A stretch of 64,000 nucleotides of DNA from an uncultured Opitutia bacterium (GCA_903900845.1 CAIUOU010000017.1:1-64000); one strand, 5' to 3'; positions 16,619-25,755 are shown, counted from the first letter of the stretch. The notes: generated from the sequence alone by a model not told the origin. Made by a program: numbers and translations.

Positions 16619-17015
16619 GCGCCGCAGCGTGCGCCGAGCCGGGCCCCGTGCAACCAGGGATCACCGGGACATTTCACCAAGAAGGAACGGGGTCGGTGGC
16701 GGGGGGCCGTGGCTCACTTCCATCGTCAGCGTGCCTTTTGAGCTTCTTCGCGGCCATGCACCGGTTCCCGCAAAAGGTTCGATGCACACCGGCCGGGGCT
16801 GCCCGGCCGATCCTCTTTTTCCGCGCCTTCCGTGGGTTCCGCGGGCTCGGCTCCTACCTCTGGCATCCTTCGCGTGCTTCGCGGTCTCCCTCCCTCTGGG
16901 TCTGCGCGGTGAGAACCGGGCGGAGCCGCCTCACGTTACGCATGACGCGCCGCAGATCGGGTGATGCACGGGGTTGCTTCAGTGGGCGGAGTGCGGTGAT
17001 GGTCTTGGTTCCACC
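16619..17015. other. Gene-free gap with 9-base phrase repeats
   Basis: No credible gene. 16808-16890 shows degenerate phrases spaced 9 bases apart (CCTTCCGTG GGTTCCGCG; CCTTCGCGT GCTTCGCGG), the same style as in other gaps. The true start of the amidohydrolase is uncertain, so the gap may be 42 bases shorter. Confidence 0.5.
16625..16653 (-). promoter_or_regulatory. Candidate leaderless promoter of the Dus gene
   Basis: Read on the minus strand: TTGCAC, 17 bases, ACGCTG (or CACGCT with 16 bases), 6 bases, then the GTG start. Same geometry as the other TTG-N17 promoters listed here; the first T is exactly 35 bases before the start codon. Confidence 0.4.
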
Positions 17016-18575
17016 GTGCCCGACCCGCGTTCCAGCTCCCAGCCCCCGCACCGCGGCCCCGATCCGCGTGGCGCCCAGCGTCCCGCCGGGGCGCCCTCCT
17101 CTCAAGGCGGCTCCGCCGGACGCGGCCAGCGCAACCCGCGCGATCCGCGCTCGGGAGGCCGGCCCGCACCGGGCGCCCCAGCCTCCGCGGCCCCGCGCCC
17201 GGCGCCGGTAGCGGCCGTCGTCGCGGCTTCGGGTGTGCCCCATGGCTCGCGCGAGGGTGGCTGGCTGCCGGACCTCGTCTACACCGGCGACAAGTTCGAG
17301 GCGGGGCTGGCGTTCTTCGCCGACGCCACCGGCCGCATCACTCGTTTTTCACGCGAACCTGCCGACCTCGCGGCGGCCCGCCGCCTCGCGGGGCAGGCCG
17401 CGCTGCCCGGGCTCGTCAACACCCACTCGCACGCGCTGGCCCGGCTCATGCGGGGCGAGGACGAAGGCGGCCGGTTCGGTCATCTGCTGCCCCCGGCGGC
17501 GCTGGCGGCGCGGATCGGACCGGAGGAGGTCTTCGACACGGCGCGGCTGGTATTTCTGGAAATGCTGCTGTCGGGCGTGACCTGCGTCGGCGAATTCCAC
17601 GCGCTGCACCGTTGCGCGGGGGGCGCCGTGACGGCGGCTGACCTCGGTCGCGAGGTCGTGCGGGCGGCGCACGACGTCGGCCTCCGCATCGCCCTGCTGC
17701 GCGTGGCGATCCTGCGCGGCGGCGAAGGCCCGCGGGAGTCCGCGCCGCCGGCCGGCGCGATCAGCACCTCCGCTGAGCAGTTCACCCGGGAGACCGAGGC
17801 ACTTCGCGTGGCCATCGAGCGCGACTACCCGGAGGACGAAGCCTGGCTGGGCGTGGCTCCCGAGTCGCTCGCCACGGTTCCTCCGGAGGCCTTCAAGGTG
17901 ATCGCGGCCTACGCACGTGCCCAGCGGCTGCGCCTCCACACGCACGCCGCCTCCTCGGCCGGCGACGTCGCGGCCTGCGTTGCTGAACATGGACGGACTC
18001 CCGTCGCCTTGCTCGCCGAGCTCGGGCTGGTCGACAAGCGCTTCACTGCGGTCGACGCGCGTCATCTCACCGAGGAGGAGATCAGGCTCCTGGGAACGGC
18101 TCGGGCGGCGGCTTGTGTCACGCCCGGCGCGCCGGCCCCCGTGGAAGGACTGCTGGCCGCGGGCGCCGGAGTCGCCGCGGGCATGGATGCGCACGCCCCG
18201 GCCAGTCCGCTCTTCCTCGCGCGCGAGCTTCCGGTGGCGGATGCCGCCGCGGCGTGGCGAGCCGCCACCACGGGCGGCGCGCGCAGCCTCGGCGCCACCA
18301 GCGGCGCGCTCGAGGTCGGCCGTCCCGCGGATTTCTTCACCGTGAACCTGGGCGACCCGGCGCTCGCGGGAGTCGAGGCGCGCGGACTGCCGGCGGTGCT
18401 GCTGGCGGCGCTGGACCGCCGGTCGATCCGGGATGTCTGGGTGGGAGCGAGACAACGCATCGCGGGCGGGCGCCACCTCGCCCAAGGCCAGATCATCGGA
18501 CGGTTCATCGGACTGCAGGACCGCCTGCGGGGCCGCGCGCCCGGGACGGAAACGACCGCGGAGACGGCGGGTTGA
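17016..18575 (+). CDS. HutF-like amidohydrolase (formimidoylglutamate deiminase-like)
   Basis: 519 aa from the GTG at 17016 (an ATG-free region; the track start at 16974 is also possible). Residues 1 to about 70 are Pro/Gly/Arg-rich and look disordered. The amidohydrolase domain follows: metal ligands NTHSHA after LPGLVNTHSH, a GEFHALH segment as in HutF, LHTHAASS, the ARHLTEEE helix, and Asp in AAGMDAHAP. These match the order in formimidoylglutamate deiminase, which removes the imino group in one histidine degradation route. No other hut gene is in the window, and the usual VCPTTEANLGDG-like stretch is replaced by CVTPGAPAPVEG, so the substrate may differ. Confidence 0.7.
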   Translation: MPDPRSSSQPPHRGPDPRGAQRPAGAPSSQGGSAGRGQRNPRDPRSGGRPAPGAPASAAPRPAPVAAVVAASGVPHGSREGGWLPDLVYTGDKFEAGLAFFADATGRITRFSREPADLAAARRLAGQAALPGLVNTHSHALARLMRGEDEGGRFGHLLPPAALAARIGPEEVFDTARLVFLEMLLSGVTCVGEFHALHRCAGGAVTAADLGREVVRAAHDVGLRIALLRVAILRGGEGPRESAPPAGAISTSAEQFTRETEALRVAIERDYPEDEAWLGVAPESLATVPPEAFKVIAAYARAQRLRLHTHAASSAGDVAACVAEHGRTPVALLAELGLVDKRFTAVDARHLTEEEIRLLGTARAAACVTPGAPAPVEGLLAAGAGVAAGMDAHAPASPLFLARELPVADAAAAWRAATTGGARSLGATSGALEVGRPADFFTVNLGDPALAGVEARGLPAVLLAALDRRSIRDVWVGARQRIAGGRHLAQGQIIGRFIGLQDRLRGRAPGTETTAETAG

Positions 18576-18600
18576 CCGCGGGCGGGCGCGGTCTTTTGGT
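18572..18600 (+). promoter_or_regulatory. Candidate promoter of the nucleotidyltransferase
   Basis: TTGACC (overlapping the stop codon of the amidohydrolase), 17 bases, TTTGGT, then 8 bases to the ATG at 18609. Predicted leader of about 0-2 bases. Confidence 0.45.
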
Positions 18601-18608
18601 TCGGCCGG

Positions 18609-19484
18609 ATGACACCTTCCCTCGTTGTGCTGGCCGCCGGGATGGGCTCGCGCTACGGCGGGCTCAAGCAGATCGACCCGGTAGGTCCGGGCGGGGAAAC
18701 GGTGCTTGATTACGCGGTCTTCGACGCGAGGCGGGCGGGCTTCGGTCGCGTCGTGTTCGTGATCCGTCGTGATTTCGAGGAGGTCTTCCGGGAGCGCGTC
18801 GGATCGCGCTATGCGGGACGGATCGCGGTGGATTACGTGTTCCAGTCGCTCGACGCCCTGCCGGCGGGGTTCGCGGTGCCGGACAGCCGAGAAAGACCAT
18901 GGGGCACGGGACACGCCGTTTGGTGCGCACGCGCGGCGCTGCCGGGTAACTTCGCCGTCATCAACGCCGACGATTTCTACGGCGCGGACGCCTTCGCGCA
19001 GCTTGGCCGGTTTCTGTCCTCGGCGAGCGGGCCGCGGTTCGCGATGGTGGGCTTCCGCCTCGCCAACACCCTCTCGGAGCACGGCGGCGTCTCAAGAGGC
19101 GTCGCGCGCGTCAACGCTTCGGGCGAAATGCTCTCGGTCGATGAAGTGCACGGCATCGTGGCGGCGGAGGTGGGTCCGGGCCGACGCTACTCGGGCGAGG
19201 AACCGGTGTCGTTGAACTGCTGGGGATTTACCCCGGCGCTGTTCGACGGTCTCAACCGGCGCTTTCCGGATTTCCTGCGGGAGCGGTCAGGCGACCCTAA
19301 GGCGGAGTTCTATCTGCCCGCGGCGGTGTCGGCGATGGTCGCGGCGGGCGAGGCGTCGGTCGAGGTGCGGCCGACTCCCGGCTCGTGGTTCGGCGTGACC
19401 TACCGAGAGGACAAGCCGCGGGTGCAGGAGGCGATCCTCGCGCTCGTGCGCGCGGGGCATTACCCGGAAAAACTGTGGGGTTGA
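18609..19484 (+). CDS. Sugar-1-phosphate nucleotidyltransferase-like protein
   Basis: 291 aa. The N-terminal LVVLAAGMGSRYGGLKQ is the nucleotide-binding G-x-G-x-R-x-x-x-x-K loop of NTP-transferase enzymes, though shifted from the classical GMGTRL form, and NADDFYG (about 119-125) is the metal-binding Asp region. WGTGHAVWCARAAL corresponds to the substrate loop. The C-terminus has no left-handed beta-helix, so it is not GlmU-like. It would form NDP-sugar from a sugar phosphate, or be a non-canonical member with unknown substrate. Monocistronic or first in line before the exported 200-aa protein. Confidence 0.8.
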   Translation: MTPSLVVLAAGMGSRYGGLKQIDPVGPGGETVLDYAVFDARRAGFGRVVFVIRRDFEEVFRERVGSRYAGRIAVDYVFQSLDALPAGFAVPDSRERPWGTGHAVWCARAALPGNFAVINADDFYGADAFAQLGRFLSSASGPRFAMVGFRLANTLSEHGGVSRGVARVNASGEMLSVDEVHGIVAAEVGPGRRYSGEEPVSLNCWGFTPALFDGLNRRFPDFLRERSGDPKAEFYLPAAVSAMVAAGEASVEVRPTPGSWFGVTYREDKPRVQEAILALVRAGHYPEKLWG

Positions 19485-19504
19485 GCGTGCGCCGGCGCCA
19501 TCGC

Positions 19505-19532
19505 TTGACGGGTCTGCGTCCGAATCTAGGTT
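19505..19532 (+). promoter_or_regulatory. Candidate promoter of the exported 200-aa protein
   Basis: TTGACG, 16 bases, TAGGTT, then 11 bases to the ATG at 19544. Best -10 match among this group; predicted leader about 4-5 bases. Confidence 0.5.
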
Positions 19533-19543
19533 GCGTCATCCCC

Positions 19544-20146
19544 ATGCGTTTCCGACCGGCGCTCATTCTGCGGCTGCTGCCGCCCGTGTCGGCCGCGATC
19601 AGCGGAGACTTGATCGCCCAAGGGCGCTCACCCTTCAGCCCTCCAGCCGCGGCGGCACCCGCCGCCGCCGCCGCGGCTACGCCGGACGGGCTGGAGTTCC
19701 GCGGTAACATCGACCTGGGCGACGGCGTGCAGTTCCGGCTTTTTGATCCGGCGAAGAAGAACGGCGTCTGGTTGCGCCTGAATCAGCGCAACGAGGAATT
19801 TGATGTGGTGGCGAGGCGCTACGACGAAGAGCAGAAGGCGCTGACTATCGAGCATCGGGGACGCTCGATCACGCTCTCGATGCGGGTGGCGAAGGTGGTT
19901 TCAGGTGGCGCGCCGGCGCAGCCCCCGCCTCCCGTGCCAGCTCCGGGCGCGCCGCCTCCCGCGGTCAATGTCGCTCCGGCGGTAACCCAGACGGTGGTCG
20001 TGAATCCCACCCCCGCCGACGAACAGCGCAGGCTGGAGGCCGTCGCCGCCGAGGTGGCGCGGCGGCGTGCGCTGCGCGAGCAAGCCGCCCAGCAGGTCAA
20101 CCAGGGCGTGGCTCCGACCCCGCCGGCGACGCCGCAGGCGCGCTGA
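19544..20146 (+). CDS. Exported hypothetical protein with Pro/Ala-rich segments
   Basis: 200 aa from the ATG at 19544; the track start lies in the previous gene. I do not recognise a family. It begins with a weak signal peptide (MRFRPALILRLLPPVSAAIS), followed by an Ala-rich linker (AAPAAAAAATP), a folded core of about 65 residues with alternating strands (GLEFRGNIDLGDGVQFRLFD...VWLRLNQRNEEFDVV), a Pro-rich linker and a C-terminal amphipathic helix rich in Arg, Ala and Gln. The core resembles small beta-barrel domains that bind or process envelope partners, but this is only an impression. Its stop codon lies in the shared hairpin with the FKBP gene. Confidence 0.7.
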   Translation: MRFRPALILRLLPPVSAAISGDLIAQGRSPFSPPAAAAPAAAAAATPDGLEFRGNIDLGDGVQFRLFDPAKKNGVWLRLNQRNEEFDVVARRYDEEQKALTIEHRGRSITLSMRVAKVVSGGAPAQPPPPVPAPGAPPPAVNVAPAVTQTVVVNPTPADEQRRLEAVAAEVARRRALREQAAQQVNQGVAPTPPATPQAR

Positions 20147-20165
20147 GTCCCGCCGGACTCAGCGC
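20140..20165. terminator. Bidirectional hairpin holding both stop codons
   Basis: GCGCTGAGTCC-cgcc-GGACTCAGCGC is a perfect 11-bp stem with a 4-base loop. The plus-strand stop TGA (20144-20146) is in the left arm and the minus-strand stop of the FKBP gene (20159-20161) in the right arm. Likely a shared terminator; it lacks T-runs. Confidence 0.65.
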
Positions 20166-20695
20166 CAGTCGATCAGCTCGACTTCGAAAATCAGCGTCGC
20201 CTTGCCGGGAATCTTCGGAGGTGAGCCCTTCTCCCCGTAGCCGAGCCAGTGGGGAATGATGAGGGTGCGCTTTTCACCCTTTTTCATCAGGAGGAACGCT
20301 TCATCCCATCCCTTGATCACCGCGCCGGTGCCGACCCGGAAGGCAAACGGCGTTCCGCGGCGGTAGGAACTGTCGAAGCTCGTCCCGTCGAGCAGGCGGC
20401 CTTCGTAATGCGCGATGACCTCGGCGCCGGGCGGCGGGGTCGCGGTGCCCGTTCCAGCCCCGCGGATGACATAACGCAGGCCCGAGTAACGCCGCACCGC
20501 CGATTGGTAATGCTCGGTCAGGTAAAGGTCATCCTCGGTGGTCACCTGGGGGACCTTTTTGTCCATCGCCTCGCGCATGGCCTTGTTGAGCGGCCGGTCG
20601 CGGGGGTCGTTGCGGGCCATGATGCCGGAGCGGGTCACGATGGCGACGGTGGCGAGAAGGGCACCCAGCAATAGCAGATAGAAAAGGCTGCGCAT
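20159..20695 (-). CDS. FKBP-type peptidyl-prolyl cis-trans isomerase, membrane-anchored
   Basis: 178 aa from the ATG complement at 20693-20695 (14 codons inside the track start), chosen because [20 protein letters not shown] then forms the N-terminal signal anchor. The FKBP domain occupies about residues 85-178: [41 protein letters not shown] and the final [10 protein letters not shown], with the active-site aromatic residues and VIKGW motif conserved. A helical spacer of about 50 residues precedes it, as in Mip/FkpA-type periplasmic isomerases. Assists folding of periplasmic or outer-membrane proteins. Confidence 0.9.
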   Translation of the reverse strand: MRSLFYLLLLGALLATVAIVTRSGIMARNDPRDRPLNKAMREAMDKKVPQVTTEDDLYLTEHYQSAVRRYSGLRYVIRGAGTGTATPPPGAEVIAHYEGRLLDGTSFDSSYRRGTPFAFRVGTGAVIKGWDEAFLLMKKGEKRTLIIPHWLGYGEKGSPPKIPGKATLIFEVELIDWR

Positions 20696-20817
20696 GGAGA
20701 AGGCCTTCACCCGTATGCGGTCGGCCAAGGTTGGCAAACACCGAGGCGAAACGGTCTCCGCCCGTACCGGCGGGCGCTTGCCGTGAAGGGAGCGGTCACC
20801 GACTCTCCTTCGCCGCC

Positions 20818-21834
20818 ATGCCCACCTCTCGCTCCGGATCGCGCCGCTGTCGCACCCTCTTCACCGCGCTGCTGCTCCTGCTGAGCATCGAGCCGGCGGG
20901 CGGCACCGAGTCGTTCACCTTCGCCGCGATGGGCTGCCTGCCGTACGGCCGCCACCCCGGCGGCGATGAGGCTTTCGGGCGTTTGCTGGCCGAGATCAAC
21001 CGGCAGCAGCCCGCCTTCGCCGTGCACCTCGGAGATATTCTCGGGAGCGACGAGCGGTGCACCGACGAGCTTCTGCTGCGCCGCCGCGGGCAGTTCGACT
21101 CGGTCGAGACCGCGCTGGTTTACACCCCGGGCGATAACGAATGGACCGACACCCACTCGGAGCGCGCGGGTCGTTTCGAGCCCCGCGAGCGCCTCGCCCG
21201 GATCCGGGAGCTTTTCTTCACCGACGAAAGCAGCCGTGGCCGGCGGCCGATGCCCCTCGTCACCCAGCGCCGGGACGCCGCGCACCGGAGCTTCGTGGAG
21301 AACGCGCGCTGGACGGTGGGCGGCGTGATGTTCGCGACGGCGCATGTCGTGGGGAGCCACAATAACCATCAGCCGAAGGTGGCGGGGGCGTTGGAGGAGT
21401 GGCGGGGGCGCGACGCCGCCAACGCGGCCTGGGTGCGGGAGGTTTTCGCCGCGGCACGGGCGTCCAAGGCGCCCGGCGTGGCCTGGTTCTTTCAGGCGGA
21501 TCCCTTCGCCGCCGACCGCGGCCGGCCGGGCTACGACGCGGGCTTCGAACTCTTCCTGCGCACGGTCGAGGCCGAGGCGCGCGCCTTTGGACGTCCGGTG
21601 CTTCTCGTGCACGCCGACGAGCACAGCTACCGGATGGAACCGGCCGTGCGCTTCACCAAGGAGGGAGATCCCGTGCCGAATGTGACCCGCTTGGAGACTT
21701 TCGGCGGAAGGGACTTCCACGGTGTGCTGGTCGCCGTAGACCCCGCGTCAGCCGCGGTTTTCGCGGGCGGGCCGCTGATCGTGCCCGGAAATCCCCCGCC
21801 GCAACTCCCGCGAAAAAAGGGCGTGACCCCCTGA
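20818..21834 (+). CDS. Exported calcineurin-like phosphoesterase-related protein
   Basis: 338 aa from the ATG at 20818; the track's 29 extra codons are dropped because [29 protein letters not shown] is a good signal peptide. The core has [13 protein letters not shown] and [10 protein letters not shown], which match motifs II and III (GD and GDNE) of metallophosphoesterases, and later a HADEHSYR segment where a metal-ligand His is expected. The first D-x-H motif is not obvious (AAMGCLPYG instead), so catalytic ability is uncertain. Periplasmic or surface enzyme; substrate unknown. A TTGCCG-N17-GACTCT element sits 40 bases upstream. The DUF3253 gene follows after 2 bases. Confidence 0.7.
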   Translation: MPTSRSGSRRCRTLFTALLLLLSIEPAGGTESFTFAAMGCLPYGRHPGGDEAFGRLLAEINRQQPAFAVHLGDILGSDERCTDELLLRRRGQFDSVETALVYTPGDNEWTDTHSERAGRFEPRERLARIRELFFTDESSRGRRPMPLVTQRRDAAHRSFVENARWTVGGVMFATAHVVGSHNNHQPKVAGALEEWRGRDAANAAWVREVFAAARASKAPGVAWFFQADPFAADRGRPGYDAGFELFLRTVEAEARAFGRPVLLVHADEHSYRMEPAVRFTKEGDPVPNVTRLETFGGRDFHGVLVAVDPASAAVFAGGPLIVPGNPPPQLPRKKGVTP

Positions 21835-21836
21835 TC

Positions 21837-22163
21837 ATGGGAAAAAACCGCGGGAGCGCCGCAGGTCTGCGCCGCCTGCTGGTTGAGCTGGCGGGGGAAC
21901 GCGGAGCCGGAGCGACCTTTTGCCCGTCCGAGGTCGCCCGCCGTCTCGCGAGGGACTGGCGCCCGCTCATGCCGGCGGTCCGAGCCGCCGCCGCCCGCTT
22001 GGTCGACGACGGCGGCCTATCGTGCACGCAACGCGGCGAACCCGCTGATCCCCGGCTGGCCCGCGGACCGATCCGACTGGGTGCGCCGGGTAAAGGCGAT
22101 CAACCGCCGGCGATGACCAAAGGCCGCACCCGGACCCCGTCACGCACCCGGTCGCCGGGATAA
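21837..22163 (+). CDS. DUF3253 family protein
   Basis: 108 aa from the ATG at 21837, 2 bases after the phosphoesterase stop; in the track it is hidden at the end of a longer shadow ORF. Residues about 25-80 match the DUF3253 pattern: CPSEVARRLARDWRPLMP, AAAARLVDDGGL, QRGEPADPRLARGPIRL. The fold is winged-helix-like and the family has no established function. The C-terminal 25 residues overlap the 3' end of the convergent HlyD gene by 64 bases and may be a recent extension past an older stop. Confidence 0.75.
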   Translation: MGKNRGSAAGLRRLLVELAGERGAGATFCPSEVARRLARDWRPLMPAVRAAAARLVDDGGLSCTQRGEPADPRLARGPIRLGAPGKGDQPPAMTKGRTRTPSRTRSPG

Positions 22164-23350
22164 ACCACGAGGCGCTCGCCCTCGCGCAGCCCCTCGTTGA
22201 TTTCGGTTTGCACGCCGTTGGAGCGTCCCGGCTTCACAACCCTTGAGACGGCCCGGCCGCCCTCGACCACGAAGGTGCGCCACTCCGCGCCCTGGCGGAA
22301 CAGGGCCCCGGCGGGAGCCTGCAAGGCGGAGGCGCTTTCCCAAGTCACGACCCGCGCCTCCACGCGGTAGCTGTCTCCGAGCGTCGATCGCTTCTCCACG
22401 GGATCCGTGAAGTCGGCGATGACGTAGACCCGCTGCTCCTCGACGCCGAGCGCGGAGATCTTGGTGAAGGCCGAGGGCTCGACGAGACGCACGCGCGCGG
22501 CGAGCGGCTCCGGGCCGCCCCATTGCTCCAGCATCACCGGCGCGCCCGGCCGGATCACGACGCCGTCGCGCGAGAGCGCCTCAATGCGAACCTCGAGGTC
22601 CGTCGGATCACCGACCTCGAGCAACGGGAAGCCGGCGGAAACCATCCGGGAACTTTCCTGTATGACCCTCAGGATGCGGCCGCTGACGGGCGCGGTGATC
22701 ACGAGAGGTTCCCCGCTCCCCCCAGCCAGCCCGCGTGAGAGCAGCGCCTGGGCCTGCTGTACTTCGAAGCCAGCCACCTGCGCGGCGAATTCCGCCGCCC
22801 GCAACTCCGCCGACGCCGTCTCCCGCCGCGTGCGCGCGAGGTCGGCCTCCTGCGCCGAGATCACGTTGGCGGCCCGCAATCCGCGGGCGCGGGCATCCTC
22901 CGCCGCGGCGAGCGCGGCGGCGGACTCGGCGCGGGTGCGCTGCGCCAGTGCGGCCTCCCGCGCCGCCTCGGCGGCCTTCACGCGGGCCTCGGCCTGCGCC
23001 TGCAGGCGCACATCAAGGAAATCGGCGCCGCCCGCCTCGATGACGGCGAGCACGGTCTGGCCGGCCACGACCTCGGCGCCGGCCTTCCAATCGATGCGCC
23101 GCAGCTGCCCGGCAACCGGCGCGGTGATGACATAGCGGTTCTTGACCCGGGTCATGCCCTCCTCGTCCACCGTCACGACCAGCGGCCCGCGACGCACCGC
23201 GGCCAACTCGACGGGAGCGGCCTCGGGCCAGAGTCCGGCGACGATGAGCGCGACAAGCGCCACGGCGCCGAACCACGGCAGGCGACGCCGCCAGGCGGGT
23301 GCGCCGGACCGGACGGCGGGCTGGGAGGGGGACTGGGCGGCGGGCTTCAT
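22100..23350 (-). CDS. HlyD/MacA-type periplasmic adaptor of an ABC exporter
   Basis: 416 aa. An N-terminal membrane anchor (RLPWFGAVALVALIVAGLWP) is followed by a first beta-barrel/lipoyl half (VITAPVAGQLRRIDWKAGAEV), an Ala/Arg-rich coiled-coil hairpin (about 115-205), the second lipoyl half (PLVITAPVSGRILRVIQESSR), and the C-terminal beta-barrel ending in GVRVRPL. This is the membrane fusion protein that joins an inner-membrane transporter to an outer-membrane channel. Third gene of the operon ATPase-permease-adaptor, 25 bases after the permease. No TolC gene is seen here. Its 3' end overlaps the convergent DUF3253 gene. Confidence 0.9.
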   Translation of the reverse strand: MKPAAQSPSQPAVRSGAPAWRRRLPWFGAVALVALIVAGLWPEAAPVELAAVRRGPLVVTVDEEGMTRVKNRYVITAPVAGQLRRIDWKAGAEVVAGQTVLAVIEAGGADFLDVRLQAQAEARVKAAEAAREAALAQRTRAESAAALAAAEDARARGLRAANVISAQEADLARTRRETASAELRAAEFAAQVAGFEVQQAQALLSRGLAGGSGEPLVITAPVSGRILRVIQESSRMVSAGFPLLEVGDPTDLEVRIEALSRDGVVIRPGAPVMLEQWGGPEPLAARVRLVEPSAFTKISALGVEEQRVYVIADFTDPVEKRSTLGDSYRVEARVVTWESASALQAPAGALFRQGAEWRTFVVEGGRAVSRVVKPGRSNGVQTEINEGLREGERLVVYPGDRVRDGVRVRPLVIAGG

Positions 23351-23375
23351 GAAGGGAGGTTGACGGGGACGGAGG

Positions 23376-25742
23376 TCAATCGGCGACCTTGAGGGCGCTC
23401 ACCAGATCGATCTCGGCGAGCTTGCGGGCGGCGAACACGGCCGACAAGACCGACGCCGTGGCGACGACGAGGACGGCGAAGGCGTAATTGGCCGGGGTGA
23501 GCACGAGCGGCAGGCGCACCGTCTCGGTGTTGACGGTCGTGATGATGCCAGCGGCGAAGACCGAGCCGATGAGCAGCCCGAGCGGTAACGCGACCAAGGT
23601 GAGGATGACGAGTTCACCGACGAGCACGGCGCCGACCTCGCCGCGAGTGAAGCCTAGCACGCGCAACGTGGCGAGCTCGCGGGCACGTTCCGAAAGCGAG
23701 ATGCGGGCGCTGTTGTAGATGATGCCGAACGCCACCACGGTGGCGAAGAACGAGTAGATTTTCTGCAGGAGGCCGATGCTCTCGGCGGTGGTCTTGCGGA
23801 ACCCGTCGCGCAGCGCGTCCTTGATCATGCAGCCGCCGATGCGCGGCGTCTCCTTCACCGCGGCGACGAACTCGCCCCAGCGGGCCTTGTCGACCACGAC
23901 GTGCGCCCCCGAGATGCGATCGCCTTCCAGCATGAGCCGATTGAGGGCGTGCCGCTCCATGTAGGCGGCGGTGCCCGCGAAATCCTCGGCGAGGCCGACC
24001 ACGGGAAGCTCGATCTCGCGGTCACGGCCTTCGAGCACGCGCGCCACGACGGTGTCGCCCGGCTGAAGCCGCATCACCTCGGCGAGTTTGGCCGACATGA
24101 TGATGCCGCGTTCCGGCAGGCGCAGCTGGCGCGGCTGCGCGTCGATCACCCGGCTGAGCGTGCCCTCGGCGGGCAGGCCCTGCAGGAGCAACCTCCGGGT
24201 GATCGCGCCGGACTTCAGTTCCACTTGCACGAAACGGAAAGGCTCGGCCCGCACCACACCGGGCAGGTGGCGGAAGTCGTGGAGCCCCCGCTCAGGGCCG
24301 GGCTCGACGAGCGAGAGCGTCACGGTCTGGCGCTGGATCACGTCCCATTGGAAATCGATCACGTACGCGATCCCGTCACGGAACGAGTTCGGCACGATCA
24401 GGATCCCGGTGGCGAGGGCGAGCGCGAGGCAGGTGAGCGCGCTGCGCACGGGCCGGCGCTGGATGTTGCGGAACGCCATGCGCAGGGAGGGGCCCGACCA
24501 GCGGGCGAAACCGAACCGCTCGAAGAGAGAAGGACGGTAGCGGGCCGGCGGTTCGGGACGCATCGCCTCGGCCGGTGGCAAACGCACGGCGCGCCGCACC
24601 GCCCCGGCCACCCCGGTGAAGGCCGCCGCCGCGCTCACGGCCGCGGCAAGGCCGAGGACGCCGTAGTCGACGCGGAACTCGAGCGAGGGGAAACGGAAGA
24701 ACAGGTGGTACATGTCCACCAGGAGTCCACCGAGCACGATGCCGCCGGCCGCCCCGAGCACCACCCCCGCCGCCACGATCCCGAGGGAAAACTTGAAATA
24801 GTGCGCGCCGATCTGGCGGTTCGAGAAACCACAGGCCTTGAGCATCGCGATCTGCTCCCGCTGCAGCGCGATCTGCCGGCTCATCACCGAATTGGTCATG
24901 AACGCGGCCACGCTGAGGAACACCAGCGGGAAGGCGATCGCCAGCCCCTCGAGGATGCGGATCTCGTCGTCGAGCCTGCGGTGCGACGGATGGTCGATCC
25001 GCCCATACGCACCGCGTCCGCCGTAGGACTGGAGGATGCGATTCAGGGCCGCGATCACCCCGCCCTCCGAAGCCCCGGGCGCCAGCGTGAGCGCGACGGA
25101 GTTGAACGCCCCGTACAGCTGGAACGCCGTCGCGAGTTCGCGGTAGGGCATCCAAAACACGCCGTAGGTGCGGTTGTCCGGCAGCGCCGCCCCGGGCGGC
25201 GCCTCGAACACAAACTCGGGGGAAAGCACGATCCCGGAGATGCGGAAGGTCTCCTTGGTCCCGTTCAACAGGGCGGAAATCGTGTCGCCGGGCCGGAGTC
25301 CATGCGCCTCCGCGAAAGCCTCGCCCACCGCCAGTTCGCCACGGGAGGCGCGGCCCTCCGGCAACCGGCCGGCGCGGACGTGCAGGCGGTTCAGGCGCGG
25401 CTCGCCGCGCTCGGGGAGGGAATTGATCAGGCCGACCGCCGGCTCGGCCAGTCCCGGCACGTCCAGCGTCACCTGCACCGCGATGCCCGTCTCCACTTGC
25501 GCCACCCCGGGAATCGCCGAGAGCTCGGCCTCGACCGAATGCGGCGCGCGCTTCAGCCGGGCAAAGACCTCGGCGAACCGGTTACCGCTGTAGTACTCGT
25601 CGCGCGTCGTCGACAGCGAGAGGATCAACGACCGCGTCATGATCATCATCGCCAGCCCGCAGGCCATCACCAGCGCGACGGCGAGCGCCTGGGTCAAGAG
25701 CGCCCGCAGGTCGCGGCGCAGTTTGCGGTCGAGCATGCTCAT
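23376..25742 (-). CDS. FtsX-family ABC transporter permease (DevC/MacB-like, duplicated FtsX domains)
   Basis: 788 aa from the ATG complement at 25740-25742 (MSMLDRKL; a second Met two codons later is possible). The track ORF to 26036 overlaps the ATPase gene in another frame. N-terminal TM (LLTQALAVALVMACGLAMMIM), a large periplasmic domain to about 260, then two FtsX-type blocks: TM segments at about 265-390 with the QIALQREQIAMLKACGFSNRQIGAHYFKF coupling helix, and a second periplasmic domain followed by three TMs with RELATLRVLGFTRGEVGAVLVGELV. Eight TM segments suggests it may function with one permease type only. Works with the ATPase 13 bases upstream and the adaptor downstream; cargo unknown. 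Confidence 0.9.
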   Translation of the reverse strand: MSMLDRKLRRDLRALLTQALAVALVMACGLAMMIMTRSLILSLSTTRDEYYSGNRFAEVFARLKRAPHSVEAELSAIPGVAQVETGIAVQVTLDVPGLAEPAVGLINSLPERGEPRLNRLHVRAGRLPEGRASRGELAVGEAFAEAHGLRPGDTISALLNGTKETFRISGIVLSPEFVFEAPPGAALPDNRTYGVFWMPYRELATAFQLYGAFNSVALTLAPGASEGGVIAALNRILQSYGGRGAYGRIDHPSHRRLDDEIRILEGLAIAFPLVFLSVAAFMTNSVMSRQIALQREQIAMLKACGFSNRQIGAHYFKFSLGIVAAGVVLGAAGGIVLGGLLVDMYHLFFRFPSLEFRVDYGVLGLAAAVSAAAAFTGVAGAVRRAVRLPPAEAMRPEPPARYRPSLFERFGFARWSGPSLRMAFRNIQRRPVRSALTCLALALATGILIVPNSFRDGIAYVIDFQWDVIQRQTVTLSLVEPGPERGLHDFRHLPGVVRAEPFRFVQVELKSGAITRRLLLQGLPAEGTLSRVIDAQPRQLRLPERGIIMSAKLAEVMRLQPGDTVVARVLEGRDREIELPVVGLAEDFAGTAAYMERHALNRLMLEGDRISGAHVVVDKARWGEFVAAVKETPRIGGCMIKDALRDGFRKTTAESIGLLQKIYSFFATVVAFGIIYNSARISLSERARELATLRVLGFTRGEVGAVLVGELVILTLVALPLGLLIGSVFAAGIITTVNTETVRLPLVLTPANYAFAVLVVATASVLSAVFAARKLAEIDLVSALKVAD

Positions 25743-25755
25743 CGCGGGACCGTCG

